DNA of 64,000 nucleotides from Microbacterium cremeum (GTDB taxonomy: Bacteria > Actinomycetota > Actinomycetes > Actinomycetales > Microbacteriaceae), in assembly GCF_015277855.1 (NCBI RefSeq), contig NZ_CP063812.1:992001-1056000 (forward strand), written 5' to 3'. The position numbers and the translations under genes were made by a program. Shown here in pieces: positions 31,611 through 39,683 of this stretch. Numbering within the stretch: position 1 is the stretch's first letter; every line of letters starts with the position of its first letter. The notes beneath the pieces are model-generated. The model saw nothing but the letters and a program-made list of their open reading frames with translations, made no database searches and was not told the DNA's origin.

Positions 31611-32489
31611 GTGACGACTGTCCGCAAGGACACGTACCGGTGGAGCGCCCGGGGCTTCATCGCCCCGGGCGTTCTCCTGGTCGCCGTGCTCCTGTACCTG
31701 CCGCTGCTGTGGACCACCTACCTCAGCTTCACCGAGTACAACGGTCTCGGTGATCCTGACTGGGTCGGGTTCTCGAACTACATCGACATGTGGCGGGACC
31801 CCGCCATGGTCGGCTCGGTCCTCAACACGCTGATGTGGGTGGTCGGCACGCTGCTCATCCCCGTCGGCCTCGGGCTGCTGCTCGCGGTGCTGACGTTCGA
31901 TCTCAAGGGCGGCGTGTGGCTGCGTCTGCCCTTCCTCATCCCGTACGCCGTGTCGGGCATCGGCGTCGGCCTCGTGTGGTCGTTCGTGCTGCAGAGCAAC
32001 GGAGCCCTCGACCAGGCGCTCGCGGTGTTCGGCGTCACCGACCCGCCGAGGTGGCTGCTGGACGTCCCGCTGAACACGCTCGTCATGATCTGCGCCGCCG
32101 CGTGGCAGGGCGTCGGCGTGAACGCGCTGCTTTTCACCATCGGCCTGCAGTCGATCCCCAAGGAGCCGCTCGAAGCCGCGCGCCTGGACGGCGCAGGACC
32201 CCTCCGTCTGTTCGGCAGCATCATGTGGCCGATGCTCGCCCCGCTCACCACGGTGGTCGTGGGGCTCAGCATCGTGGGAAGCCTCAAGACCTTCGACATC
32301 GTCATGGGCATGACCAAGGGCGGGCCCGGCCGCCAGTCCGAGACGCTCGCGGTCACCATGTACCGCGACGCGTTCGTCAACGCCAACTACGGCTCGGGCT
32401 CGGCGATCGCGGTCTTCCTCATGATCGTCACCCTCCTGGCGTCGCTGCTGTACCTGCGCCGACAGCTGTCCGCGAAGCACGAGTTCTGA
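31611..32489 (+). CDS. CUT1 ABC importer permease, MalF type (LacI regulon)
   Basis: A 292-aa membrane protein with six hydrophobic segments from GFIAPGVLLVAVLLYLPLLW. The ATPase-contact loop is LEAARLDGAGPLRLFGSIMWP near residue 185. The GTG start at 31611 lies 8 nt after the binding-protein stop; the RBS is weak and lies within that gene's last codons (GAGCAGGAG). It pairs with the next permease to form the translocation channel. Confidence 0.9.
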   Translation: MTTVRKDTYRWSARGFIAPGVLLVAVLLYLPLLWTTYLSFTEYNGLGDPDWVGFSNYIDMWRDPAMVGSVLNTLMWVVGTLLIPVGLGLLLAVLTFDLKGGVWLRLPFLIPYAVSGIGVGLVWSFVLQSNGALDQALAVFGVTDPPRWLLDVPLNTLVMICAAAWQGVGVNALLFTIGLQSIPKEPLEAARLDGAGPLRLFGSIMWPMLAPLTTVVVGLSIVGSLKTFDIVMGMTKGGPGRQSETLAVTMYRDAFVNANYGSGSAIAVFLMIVTLLASLLYLRRQLSAKHEF

Positions 32490-32499
32490 GGAGGTCGCC

Positions 32500-33315
32500 A
32501 TGGTTTCCCGCATCATCCGCACCATCGTCCTGGCGATCGCCGGCATCGTCTGGCTCGCGCCGGTCTATCTCCTCATCGTCAACGCCGCCAAGGCGCCCTC
32601 CGCCTACAATCCGCGCGAGTCGTGGGTCCCCGACGGAGGGGCGCTGCTCGAGAACTTCGCGGAGGCGATCCGGCTCTCCGGGCTGGGCGACAGCGTCGTG
32701 AGCACCCTCATCTACGCGACCGTGGCCCCGGGGGTGGCCGTGATCGTCGGCGCCTCGGCGGGCTTCGCGATCGTCGCCCTGCGCCTCAAGCACGGCTTCT
32801 GGTGGTTCGTGTTCCTCTTCGGCGGCTCGATCTTCCCGCTGCAGATGATCATCCTGCCGCTGTTCGACGGCTACTCGCGGACCGGACTGTACGACGAGCG
32901 CATCGGCATGATCCTCATCTACACGGCGATCTCGGTGCCGTTCTCGGCCTTCGTCATGCGCAACTTCTTCACGGGCGTCTCGTACAACACGTTCGAGGCG
33001 GCGGTGATCGACGGCGCGAACACGTGGCGGATCTTCACGCGCATGTATCTGCCGATGTCGGCGAGCGCGCTCGTGGCGATCTTCATCCTGCAGGCGACGT
33101 TCATCTGGAACGACCTGCTCCTCGGGCTCACGCTGTCGCAGTCCGACGAGGTGCGCCCGATCGTGACGACCCTCGCCGGCATGCAGAACACGTACGGGGG
33201 CGCGCAGCTGCCGACGGTGCTCGCCGCCGGCATCATCGTGTCGCTGCCCACGGTGATCCTGTTCCTGTTCACCCAGCGCTTCTTCGCCCGGGGCCTCGCC
33301 CTCGGCCAGTACTGA
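32500..33315 (+). CDS. CUT1 ABC importer permease, MalG type (LacI regulon)
   Basis: A 271-aa permease with six membrane segments; the first is IIRTIVLAIAGIVWLAPVYL. The cytoplasmic loop is FEAAVIDGANTWRIFTRMYLP. GAGGAGG lies just before the ATG, 10 nt after the preceding gene. Length is typical for MalG-type partners. Confidence 0.9.
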   Translation: MVSRIIRTIVLAIAGIVWLAPVYLLIVNAAKAPSAYNPRESWVPDGGALLENFAEAIRLSGLGDSVVSTLIYATVAPGVAVIVGASAGFAIVALRLKHGFWWFVFLFGGSIFPLQMIILPLFDGYSRTGLYDERIGMILIYTAISVPFSAFVMRNFFTGVSYNTFEAAVIDGANTWRIFTRMYLPMSASALVAIFILQATFIWNDLLLGLTLSQSDEVRPIVTTLAGMQNTYGGAQLPTVLAAGIIVSLPTVILFLFTQRFFARGLALGQY

Positions 33316-33329
33316 AATCCGGAGACGTC

Positions 33330-35483
33330 ATGCCCACGCGCGCGACCCTGCCCATGATCCCCACGGTGGACGACCTGGCCGCCGATCCGATCACGCACCA
33401 CTTCGAAGACATGGTGGCGCCGTCGGGCCTGACCAACATGCACGGCACCGTCGTCGTCGGTCACGACCTCACCGGCATCCGGGGCGTGTCCTTCCCGCCG
33501 GTCGCGCAGGGCGGCGCCGCGACGGCGGCGCTCTTCGTCGACGGGCGGCTGTTCGAGTCGTACGGCATCCCCGTCACCCACGAGTGGCGGCCCGACCGGG
33601 TGGTCCGCCGGGCGCTGATCGACGACCTCGAGATCGAGACGACGACGGTCTGCGTCCCCGGAGAGACTGCGGTGGCCATCGACATCGCCGTGCGCACATC
33701 GTCGCCCGAGCCTCGGGACGTCGCGCTCTCGCTCTCCCTCGGGGCGCGCGTGACGTGCCGGACGACGGGGTGGGATGCCGCGGAGCTGCCCGACGCGCTG
33801 AACTCCGTGCACCTCGACCCGGCGCGCAACCGCATCGCGTTCACCGACGACGCCTCGGACGCGTGGTCGGTGCAGGGCCTCGACACGACGGCCGTCGTGC
33901 GCGGGAGCGGGGTGGCGCCGACGACCGACGAGTACGAGGTCGGCATCGGGGGGATGGGCCGCGGCGGCGATGTCTCGGTGACGCTCGCGGTCCTGCCGGG
34001 CGAGACGGCGCACGTCGGCTACGTGCACGCGATCGGGCGGTCGCGGGCCGAGGCCGAGGCGGTGTTCGACCGCGTCACCGGCGACGTCACGGCGGCCGTG
34101 GCATCCGCCGAGCGATTCTGGACGCACAGGCTCGAGGCGATGTTCGGCGGCAGCGACGAGTACGCCGGCCGGCTTCCGGTGCTCGAGACGTCCTCCGAGG
34201 CGCTCCGCAGGCTCTACTGGTGGGGGGCGTTCGGGGTCATCTGGTTCCGGCGCGAATGGCCGGGCAACGTGCTCGGGCGCACGTACGACACGCTCATGCC
34301 GAACTACTGGGCGACGAACACCTTCATCTGGGACTACAGCCTGAGCTCGATCGTGCACGCGATGCTCGACCCGGAGGAGATGAAGCGGCAGCTGCGGGTG
34401 TGGATCAGCAGCGACATCCACACGATGTTCGCGACGTCGGCGGTCGACGGCTCGTCGATCGGCCGATGGTACTCGGTCAACGACTTCGCGATGACGCGTC
34501 TCGTCGCCGACTATCTGCGCTTCACGGGCGACGACGGCTTCCTCGACGAGCGGATCGCGGCCGGCACCGGCGAAGAGCTCACCGTCGCGGAGCACCTCGT
34601 GCACTGGGCAGAGGCCTGGCGCGGCCTTCGCCGTTCGAGCGCGCTCGCCGACTACGGCGAGATCGACAACCTGCTCGAGTGCGTCAGCTCGTATACGCAC
34701 GAGGTGGCCAGCCTCAATGCCGCCAACATCTGGTGCCTGCGCACGGTCGCCGGCATCATCTCCCGCCGCGGCGACCACGACACGGCCGCGCGACTGCGGA
34801 CGGAGGCCGACGAGCTCGTCGCAGCGGTGCTCGAGCTGTACGTCGACGGCGCCGGGCACTTCGCCGCCGGTCAGCCCGACGGCACGCGCCTGCCGGTGAG
34901 GCACTGCTACGACTTCAGCATCGTCGGCACGGCGATCGCCGGCGACCTGCCCGAGCACGTCCGCCGCGAGATGGTCGAGTTCTTCGTCCGCGAGCTGCAG
35001 ACCGAGAACTGGATGCGGGCGCTGTCGCCGTGGGATCCCGATGCCAGTTACAGCGTCCGGCCGGACCACCAGTGGAACGGCGCGTACCCGGCATGGCCCG
35101 CGGATGCGGGGCGCGCGCTCACGGCGCTCGGCGCCCCCGAGGTGGCGGCGGCCTGGGTCGAGGGGCTCGCGCGTTCGGCGAACCAGGGGCCGACGGGCCA
35201 GGCCCACTTCGTGGAGGAGGCGGTGCCCGGCATCAACGGCGGTGCCCGCAAGGCGCCGCCTCAGCTGCCGTACATCAACGACTGGGCGTGCTCCTCGTCG
35301 GGCGCGTGGGTCCAGTTCGTGATCGAGGGGCTCTTCGGCCTCGACGCGCCGACCGGCGAGAATCCCACGGCGGGCGGCGCGCTGGCCGCACTCGACCCCG
35401 ACGCCGTGTTGCGCGGCGTCGTCCTCCGAGGCCGCGCCTACGATGTCCACGCGGACGGCCGCGTGGAGGAGGGTATCGGGTGA
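33330..35483 (+). CDS. Six-hairpin (alpha/alpha)6 glycosidase, family unassigned
   Basis: A 717-aa protein that reads as an N-terminal beta-sandwich (to about 260) plus an (alpha/alpha)6 barrel, the build of GH63/GH37/GH15-like and related families. NYWATNTFIWDYSLSSIVHA (about 325-344) places an Asp where GH63-like enzymes have the acid, and DHQWNGAYPAWPADAG lies near the C-terminus. I cannot assign a CAZy family. No signal peptide, so it acts on imported sugar. The ATG at 33330 has CCGGAGA upstream; longer frames run through the permease. GH63 includes mannosylglycerate hydrolases, and with the isomerase upstream a mannoside is a reasonable guess. Confidence 0.65.
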   Translation: MPTRATLPMIPTVDDLAADPITHHFEDMVAPSGLTNMHGTVVVGHDLTGIRGVSFPPVAQGGAATAALFVDGRLFESYGIPVTHEWRPDRVVRRALIDDLEIETTTVCVPGETAVAIDIAVRTSSPEPRDVALSLSLGARVTCRTTGWDAAELPDALNSVHLDPARNRIAFTDDASDAWSVQGLDTTAVVRGSGVAPTTDEYEVGIGGMGRGGDVSVTLAVLPGETAHVGYVHAIGRSRAEAEAVFDRVTGDVTAAVASAERFWTHRLEAMFGGSDEYAGRLPVLETSSEALRRLYWWGAFGVIWFRREWPGNVLGRTYDTLMPNYWATNTFIWDYSLSSIVHAMLDPEEMKRQLRVWISSDIHTMFATSAVDGSSIGRWYSVNDFAMTRLVADYLRFTGDDGFLDERIAAGTGEELTVAEHLVHWAEAWRGLRRSSALADYGEIDNLLECVSSYTHEVASLNAANIWCLRTVAGIISRRGDHDTAARLRTEADELVAAVLELYVDGAGHFAAGQPDGTRLPVRHCYDFSIVGTAIAGDLPEHVRREMVEFFVRELQTENWMRALSPWDPDASYSVRPDHQWNGAYPAWPADAGRALTALGAPEVAAAWVEGLARSANQGPTGQAHFVEEAVPGINGGARKAPPQLPYINDWACSSSGAWVQFVIEGLFGLDAPTGENPTAGGALAALDPDAVLRGVVLRGRAYDVHADGRVEEGIG

Positions 35484-36628
35484 TCGAGGTCCCGCTCACC
35501 GGCGGCGCGGTGCAGGTCCGCGGCGCGGTCTGGATCGAGCCGACGGCACGAGGCATCCGTCCGCGCCGGTTCGCGCCGGAAGCAGCCCGCCGGATCGTCG
35601 ACGACTTCATGCGCGCGTCGCTGACGCAGTCGGCCGGGGTGCGCCTGGCCTTCCGCACCGCCGCGACGCGACTGGTGCTGCGGGTGCACGCGACCAAGCT
35701 CGCGGAGTCGGCGGACGCGCCGCTGCCGGCGGCGGTCTACGACCTGAGCGCCGGGGGTGAAGTCGTCGCGACGGCGGAGTCGGACGACGGCTCGCGGTTC
35801 CTCTTCTCGTTCGACGAGCCCGTGCACGGCGTCGTCCCGGGGGGCGATGCGACGCTCCGGTTCGACCTCGACGGTGTCGAGCGCGACTACGAGCTGTGGC
35901 TTCCGTACACCGACGAGGTCGAGCTCCTCGGGCTGAGCGCCGACGCCGCGCTGGCGCCGCCCGCCGACGGAGGGCGCCGGCGCTGGGTGCATCACGGCAG
36001 CTCGATCAGCCACGGCTATCTCGCGTCGCGCACCACGCGCACGTGGCCGGTGATCGCGGCGCAGAGCATGGGGCTCGAACTGGTCAACCTCGCCTACTCG
36101 GGCAACGCGCTGCTGGACCAGTCGACCGCGCGCACGCTGCGCGACACGCCGGGGGACGTGATGAGCGTGAAGCTCGGCATCAACATCGTCAACGGCGACA
36201 TGATGCGGCTGAGAGTCTTCCGCAGCGCCGTGCACGGCTTTCTCGACACGATCCGCGACGGGCACCCCGACACCCCGCTGCTCGTCGTCTCGCCGGTGTC
36301 GTGCCCGCCCGTCGAGGACCTCCCCGGACCCACGATCTTCGACCCGACCCGCACCGACAAGTGGGTCACGACCGCCGGCACGCGCGAGCAGCTCGCGGAG
36401 GGCAAGCTCAGTCTCGCGGTGATCCGCCGCGAGCTGGCAGAGATCGTCGCCGCGCGCAGGAGCGAGGATCCGCACATCGACCACCTCGACGGCTCGCTGC
36501 TGTACAGCGCCGCCGACAGCGAACGCCTGCCGATGCCCGACAACCTCCACCCGGGAGACGACGTCAACGCCCTGATCGCGGCGCGGTTCGCCGAACGGGC
36601 GTTCCGGCACGAGCGCTCCCCGCTCTGA
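35480..36628 (+). CDS. SGNH/GDSL hydrolase with N-terminal beta domain
   Basis: A 382-aa protein with a carbohydrate-esterase-like beta domain (about 1-160) and a SGNH hydrolase domain. Block I is HHGSSISHG with S175 the likely nucleophile, block III GINIVNGD gives the oxyanion Asn, and block V DNLHPGDD gives the Asp-His pair. Related two-domain proteins remove acetyl groups from sugars. The GTG start overlaps the glycosidase stop (GTGA), so translation is coupled. No signal peptide. It probably deacylates the imported oligosaccharide before or after the glycosidase acts. Confidence 0.85.
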   Translation: MIEVPLTGGAVQVRGAVWIEPTARGIRPRRFAPEAARRIVDDFMRASLTQSAGVRLAFRTAATRLVLRVHATKLAESADAPLPAAVYDLSAGGEVVATAESDDGSRFLFSFDEPVHGVVPGGDATLRFDLDGVERDYELWLPYTDEVELLGLSADAALAPPADGGRRRWVHHGSSISHGYLASRTTRTWPVIAAQSMGLELVNLAYSGNALLDQSTARTLRDTPGDVMSVKLGINIVNGDMMRLRVFRSAVHGFLDTIRDGHPDTPLLVVSPVSCPPVEDLPGPTIFDPTRTDKWVTTAGTREQLAEGKLSLAVIRRELAEIVAARRSEDPHIDHLDGSLLYSAADSERLPMPDNLHPGDDVNALIAARFAERAFRHERSPL

Positions 36629-36652
36629 ACGCTCGCCACGCCCGTATCGGCG

Positions 36653-37165
36653 CTAGGCGATGTGCGGTGCGCGTGCCGCCTCGACCTCGGCCAGGTACGC
36701 CTCGGTGAGCTCGGAGAGCACCGAACGTGCGCCCACCTCGCGCCGCATGCCGAGGTGCAGCTCGCGCAGCTCGTCCATGAACGCATCCCACAGCTCGGGG
36801 CCGCCGCGCTCGAGCAGCTCGGCGCGGATCGACAGCTCGCGTGACACCGGCAGGTGCCGCCTGCCCCACGAGCCGAGCGCGGCCATGACCGGCACCAGCT
36901 GGATCGCCGGTTCGGTGAGGCTGTAGACGACCTTCTGCTTGTGGGTGGGGTCGGGTGCACGGGAGACGAGCCCCGCCTCGACGAGGCGCTGCAGCCGATC
37001 GGCGAGGATGTTCGACGCGATCCCCTCATCGGACTTCGTCAGGAGCTCGCGGAAGTGCCGTCGGTTGCCGAACATCATGTCGCGGATGACCAGCAGCGAC
37101 CACTTGTCGCCGATCACCTCCAGCGAGAGATTGATCGGGCACCCGGATCGCTGCGTTTCCTTCAT
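36653..37165 (-). CDS. HxlR-family regulator
   Basis: A 170-aa winged-helix regulator of the HxlR (MarR-like) family. CPINLSLEVIGDKWSLLVIRD (cut here to its start) is the family opening with the near-N-terminal Cys, followed by FRELLTKSDEGIASNILADR in the recognition region. The C-terminal 60 residues extend beyond a minimal HxlR protein. It is divergent from a DHFR-like reductase gene, with three similar half-site motifs in the 75-nt gap, so it probably controls that gene and itself, perhaps in response to an electrophile. Confidence 0.9.
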   Translation of the reverse strand: MKETQRSGCPINLSLEVIGDKWSLLVIRDMMFGNRRHFRELLTKSDEGIASNILADRLQRLVEAGLVSRAPDPTHKQKVVYSLTEPAIQLVPVMAALGSWGRRHLPVSRELSIRAELLERGGPELWDAFMDELRELHLGMRREVGARSVLSELTEAYLAEVEAARAPHIA

Positions 37166-37180
37166 ACTGCTTGCACTCTA

Positions 37181-37231
37181 CAACCAGTTGGCGCTACCGT
37201 GGTCAAACCAGTTGCATTTCACAATCAGTTG
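37181..37231. promoter_or_regulatory. Three CAACCAGTTG-like sites in the HxlR/reductase gap
   Basis: CAACCAGTTG (37181-37190), AAACCAGTTG (37205-37214) and CAATCAGTTG (37222-37231) are copies of one near-palindrome (CAAC..GTTG), spaced 24 and 17 nt centre to centre. The last abuts the reductase RBS. They are the obvious HxlR target. Confidence 0.7.
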
Positions 37232-37240
37232 GAGGATGTC

Positions 37241-37849
37241 ATGTCACTCGTGATCGCGACCATGTCGCTGACGCTCGACGGCGTCGGTGCCGGGCGCAAC
37301 CAGACCCAGGAGCGTCCGTTCGGCGACGTCTCCGAGCATGCGCTGCACCGCTGGATGAACGAGACGCCCGACGAGAACCGCGCCGAGATGGACGCGATCG
37401 TCTCGGCGGGCGCGTACATCATGGGCCGCAACATGTTCGGTCCCGTCCGCGGCGAATGGACTGGGGACTGGCGCGGCTGGTGGGGTCCGAACCCGCCGTA
37501 CCACACGCCCGTGTTCGTCCTCACCCATCACCCGCGCGAATCGATCGAGATGGAGGGCGGCACGACCTTCCACTTCGTCACCGACGGCATCCACTCGGCG
37601 CTCGAGCGGGCCCGCGACGCCGCGGGCGACCGCAACGTGCACATCGCCGGAGGCCCGAGCACTCTCCACGACTACCTCGCCGCCGGGCTCGTCGACGAGC
37701 TCATGCTGCAGATCTCGCCGAGCATCGCCGGAGACGGACTGCGACCGTTCGCGGGACTCGAGCCCCTCGATCTGGAGCAGGTCGCGGTGCGGCCGGTGTC
37801 CCTCGCGACCCACGTGCGGTATCGCGTGCGCCGCCCCGAAGCCGGCTGA
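37241..37849 (+). CDS. DHFR/RibD-like reductase
   Basis: A 202-aa protein of the RibD C-terminal/dihydrofolate-reductase-like family. Marks are the N-terminal strand IATMSLTLDGVGAGRN, AYIMGRNMFGPVRGEW, and the NADPH-binding IAGGPSTLHDYLAAGLVDEL with the GG pair. Proteins of this stand-alone type are NADPH-dependent reductases of unknown substrate rather than true folate enzymes. The ATG has GGAGG 5 nt upstream, in the last operator copy. Long upstream in-frame extension overlaps the HxlR gene and is discarded. Confidence 0.88.
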   Translation: MSLVIATMSLTLDGVGAGRNQTQERPFGDVSEHALHRWMNETPDENRAEMDAIVSAGAYIMGRNMFGPVRGEWTGDWRGWWGPNPPYHTPVFVLTHHPRESIEMEGGTTFHFVTDGIHSALERARDAAGDRNVHIAGGPSTLHDYLAAGLVDELMLQISPSIAGDGLRPFAGLEPLDLEQVAVRPVSLATHVRYRVRRPEAG

Positions 37850-37901
37850 GCCGGGGCGAGAGTCGTCCTGGTCCTCACCGAATCGCGTCGAGCGGGGTGG
37901 G

Positions 37902-37907
37902 TAGTCT
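37902..37907 (+). promoter_or_regulatory. -10 hexamer for leaderless GNAT gene
   Basis: TAGTCT ends 6 nt before the GTG at 37914; no RBS. Confidence 0.6.
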
Positions 37908-37913
37908 CGAACG

Positions 37914-38429
37914 GTGACCCCTCGCACTCTCGCCGACGGCGCGATCCTGCGCGCCGCCCGGCCCGGCGACGAAGCCGGCATCCTCGCGCGCATCCAGGAT
38001 CTGGCCCTGTACGAGCGGGAGCCGGATGCCGTGGCCAACACCGTCGACGCTCTCAGCGCCACGCTGTTCGGAGCGCAGCCGCGCGCGTTCACCCACGTCG
38101 TCGAGCGCGAGGGCCGGATCGCGGGAATCGCGATCTGGTTCCTCACGTACTCGACCTGGACCGGCACCCACGGCATCTGGCTCGAGGATCTCTACGTCGA
38201 GGAGGCCTCCCGGTCTCACGGGTACGGCAAGGCGCTCATCGCGTCCCTCGCGGCAGAGTGCGTCGAGCGGGGATACGCGCGGCTCGAGTGGACCGTGCTC
38301 GACTGGAACGAGCCGGCCCTGCAGTTCTATCGGTCGCTGGGCGCGACCCCGATGAGCGACTGGACGACGCAGCGACTGGCGGGCGACGGCGTCGCGGCGC
38401 TCGCTGCGGTGCTCGATCCGGCGCCGTAG
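37914..38429 (+). CDS. GNAT-family N-acetyltransferase
   Basis: A 171-aa GNAT enzyme. The acetyl-CoA loop is EEASRSHGYGKALIASLA (R/Q-x-x-G-x-G/A form RSHGYG), preceded by IWLEDLYVEE and followed by the ARLEWTVLDWNEPALQFYRSLG motif. The LDWNEPALQFY segment matches diamine acetyltransferase-like (SSAT-type) GNATs, so polyamines or amino acids are possible acceptors. The GTG start is fixed by the hexamer 6 nt upstream. Confidence 0.88.
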   Translation: MTPRTLADGAILRAARPGDEAGILARIQDLALYEREPDAVANTVDALSATLFGAQPRAFTHVVEREGRIAGIAIWFLTYSTWTGTHGIWLEDLYVEEASRSHGYGKALIASLAAECVERGYARLEWTVLDWNEPALQFYRSLGATPMSDWTTQRLAGDGVAALAAVLDPAP

Positions 38430-38459
38430 CTCAGGACTGCACGCGCCCCACCCCGTTGC

Positions 38460-38465
38460 TAGCGT
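38460..38465 (+). promoter_or_regulatory. -10 hexamer for leaderless YcaQ-like gene
   Basis: TAGCGT ends 6 nt before the GTG at 38472; no RBS. Confidence 0.55.
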
Positions 38466-38471
38466 CGGAGC

Positions 38472-39560
38472 GTGACTCCGCACCGGCTGACCCGCGACCA
38501 GGCGCGACGGATCGTCGTGCGGGCGCAACTGCTCGACGCGAACCGACCCGGTGACGTCGTCGAGGTCGCCGAGCAGCTCGGATACATCAAGATCGACCCG
38601 ACCGCGACCATCGCTCCGTGCGAGCACACGGCGCTGTGGTCGCGCATCGGATGGTCGTACGAGCCGGGCCAGCTGACGAAGGCCGTCGAGCTCGACCGGC
38701 TGCTCTTCGAGTACGACGGCACGTTCCGCCCGATGAGCCTGCTTCCGCTCATGCTCCCCGCGATGCGGCGGTGGCCGCAGCGCGAGAGCAGCAGGCAGTG
38801 GCTCGAGGCGAACGCCCGCTTCCGCGCCGACGTGCTCGCGCGCCTGCGCGCCGAAGGCCCACTGCTCGCACGCGACATCCCCGACACGGCGCAGGTGAGC
38901 CGTCCGCCGGACGGCTGGTCGGGGTCGAATCAGGTCCCGCACATGCTCGAGTTCCTGATGCGGCAGGGCGAGGTGGCGGTGGCCTCGCGCGAAGGCCGGC
39001 TGCGCCGCTGGGACCTCGCCGAGCGCGCGTACCCGCGGGATCTGCCCGAGTACGGCGAAGAGGAAGCCGCCGACCTCCTGCGCGTGCGGCGACTGCAGGC
39101 GGCGGGCATCGCGAAGCAGGGCGATCGGTGGTGGAACGCGGTCGGCACGGCAGGGGAGCCGGCCGTCGTCGAGGGCAGCTCGTGGAAGTTCCGCGTCGAT
39201 CCCGACGCGCTCGCGGCGCTCGACGCCGACGACGCCGGAGGCCGTGTCGCGTTCCTCAACCCGTACGACAGCCTGCTGTTCGACCGGCCGCGGCTCGAGG
39301 AGGTCTTCGAGTTCGCCTACGTGCTCGAGCAGTTCAAGCCCAAGGCGCAGCGCCGGTACGGCTTCTTCGCGCACCCGATCCTGATGGGGGACCGGTTCGT
39401 CGGGTTGCTGGACGCCGAGGTCGACCGAACGAACGACGTGCTGCGGGTCAACGCCGTGCACGAGTTCCTGCCGTTCGAGCCCGAAGAGACCGACATGGTC
39501 CGCGCCGAGATCGCCGAGCTGGCCGAATGGCTCGGAGTCGGTGTCGTCGGGATGCCCTGA
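38472..39560 (+). CDS. YcaQ/AlkX-type winged-helix protein, putative crosslink-repair glycosylase
   Basis: A 362-aa member of the HTH_42 (PF06224) family. The N-terminal RLTRDQARRIVVRAQLL and EQLGYIKIDPTATIAPCEHTALWSR follow the family pattern seen in E. coli YcaQ, a DNA glycosylase that unhooks interstrand crosslinks. The QxD/E catalytic region described for YcaQ is not obvious to me, and this family also includes AZL-type proteins from antibiotic producers. Three winged-helix units are expected. No signal or membrane segment. A monocistronic leaderless gene; DNA repair is inferred from family only. Confidence 0.8.
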   Translation: MTPHRLTRDQARRIVVRAQLLDANRPGDVVEVAEQLGYIKIDPTATIAPCEHTALWSRIGWSYEPGQLTKAVELDRLLFEYDGTFRPMSLLPLMLPAMRRWPQRESSRQWLEANARFRADVLARLRAEGPLLARDIPDTAQVSRPPDGWSGSNQVPHMLEFLMRQGEVAVASREGRLRRWDLAERAYPRDLPEYGEEEAADLLRVRRLQAAGIAKQGDRWWNAVGTAGEPAVVEGSSWKFRVDPDALAALDADDAGGRVAFLNPYDSLLFDRPRLEEVFEFAYVLEQFKPKAQRRYGFFAHPILMGDRFVGLLDAEVDRTNDVLRVNAVHEFLPFEPEETDMVRAEIAELAEWLGVGVVGMP

Positions 39561-39623
39561 CCGCGGATCAGCCGCGCGATTCCCCGCGTCGGGCGACTCG
39601 GCGGCCCCGTGAGCCCGTCGCGC

Positions 39624-39653
39624 TTGACGTCCGAGGCGCGTGGCGTCTATGGT
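39624..39653 (+). promoter_or_regulatory. Promoter of the ROK/CUT1/GH15/GH31 operon
   Basis: TTGACG (39624-39629) and TATGGT (39648-39653) are separated by 18 nt, a good housekeeping sigma match. Transcription should start near 39660, inside the inverted repeat that precedes the ROK gene. Confidence 0.65.
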
Positions 39654-39655
39654 TT

Positions 39656-39681
39656 CTTCACGACTTAACAAAGGGGTGAAG
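39656..39681. promoter_or_regulatory. Inverted-repeat operator for the ROK repressor
   Basis: CTTCAC (39656-39661) and GTGAAG (39676-39681) are exact reverse complements flanking a core with TTAACAAA (39665-39672), the kind of A+T-rich element ROK repressors bind. It lies between the -10 and the ATG, so binding would block transcription. Confidence 0.55.
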
Positions 39682-39683
39682 TA

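Noticed and set aside
32919..35450. 843-codon minus-strand frame opposite the six-hairpin glycosidase
   Set aside because: Composition is that of an antisense shadow (RR/VE/HD repeats) and it crosses two real genes that show motifs and coupled starts.
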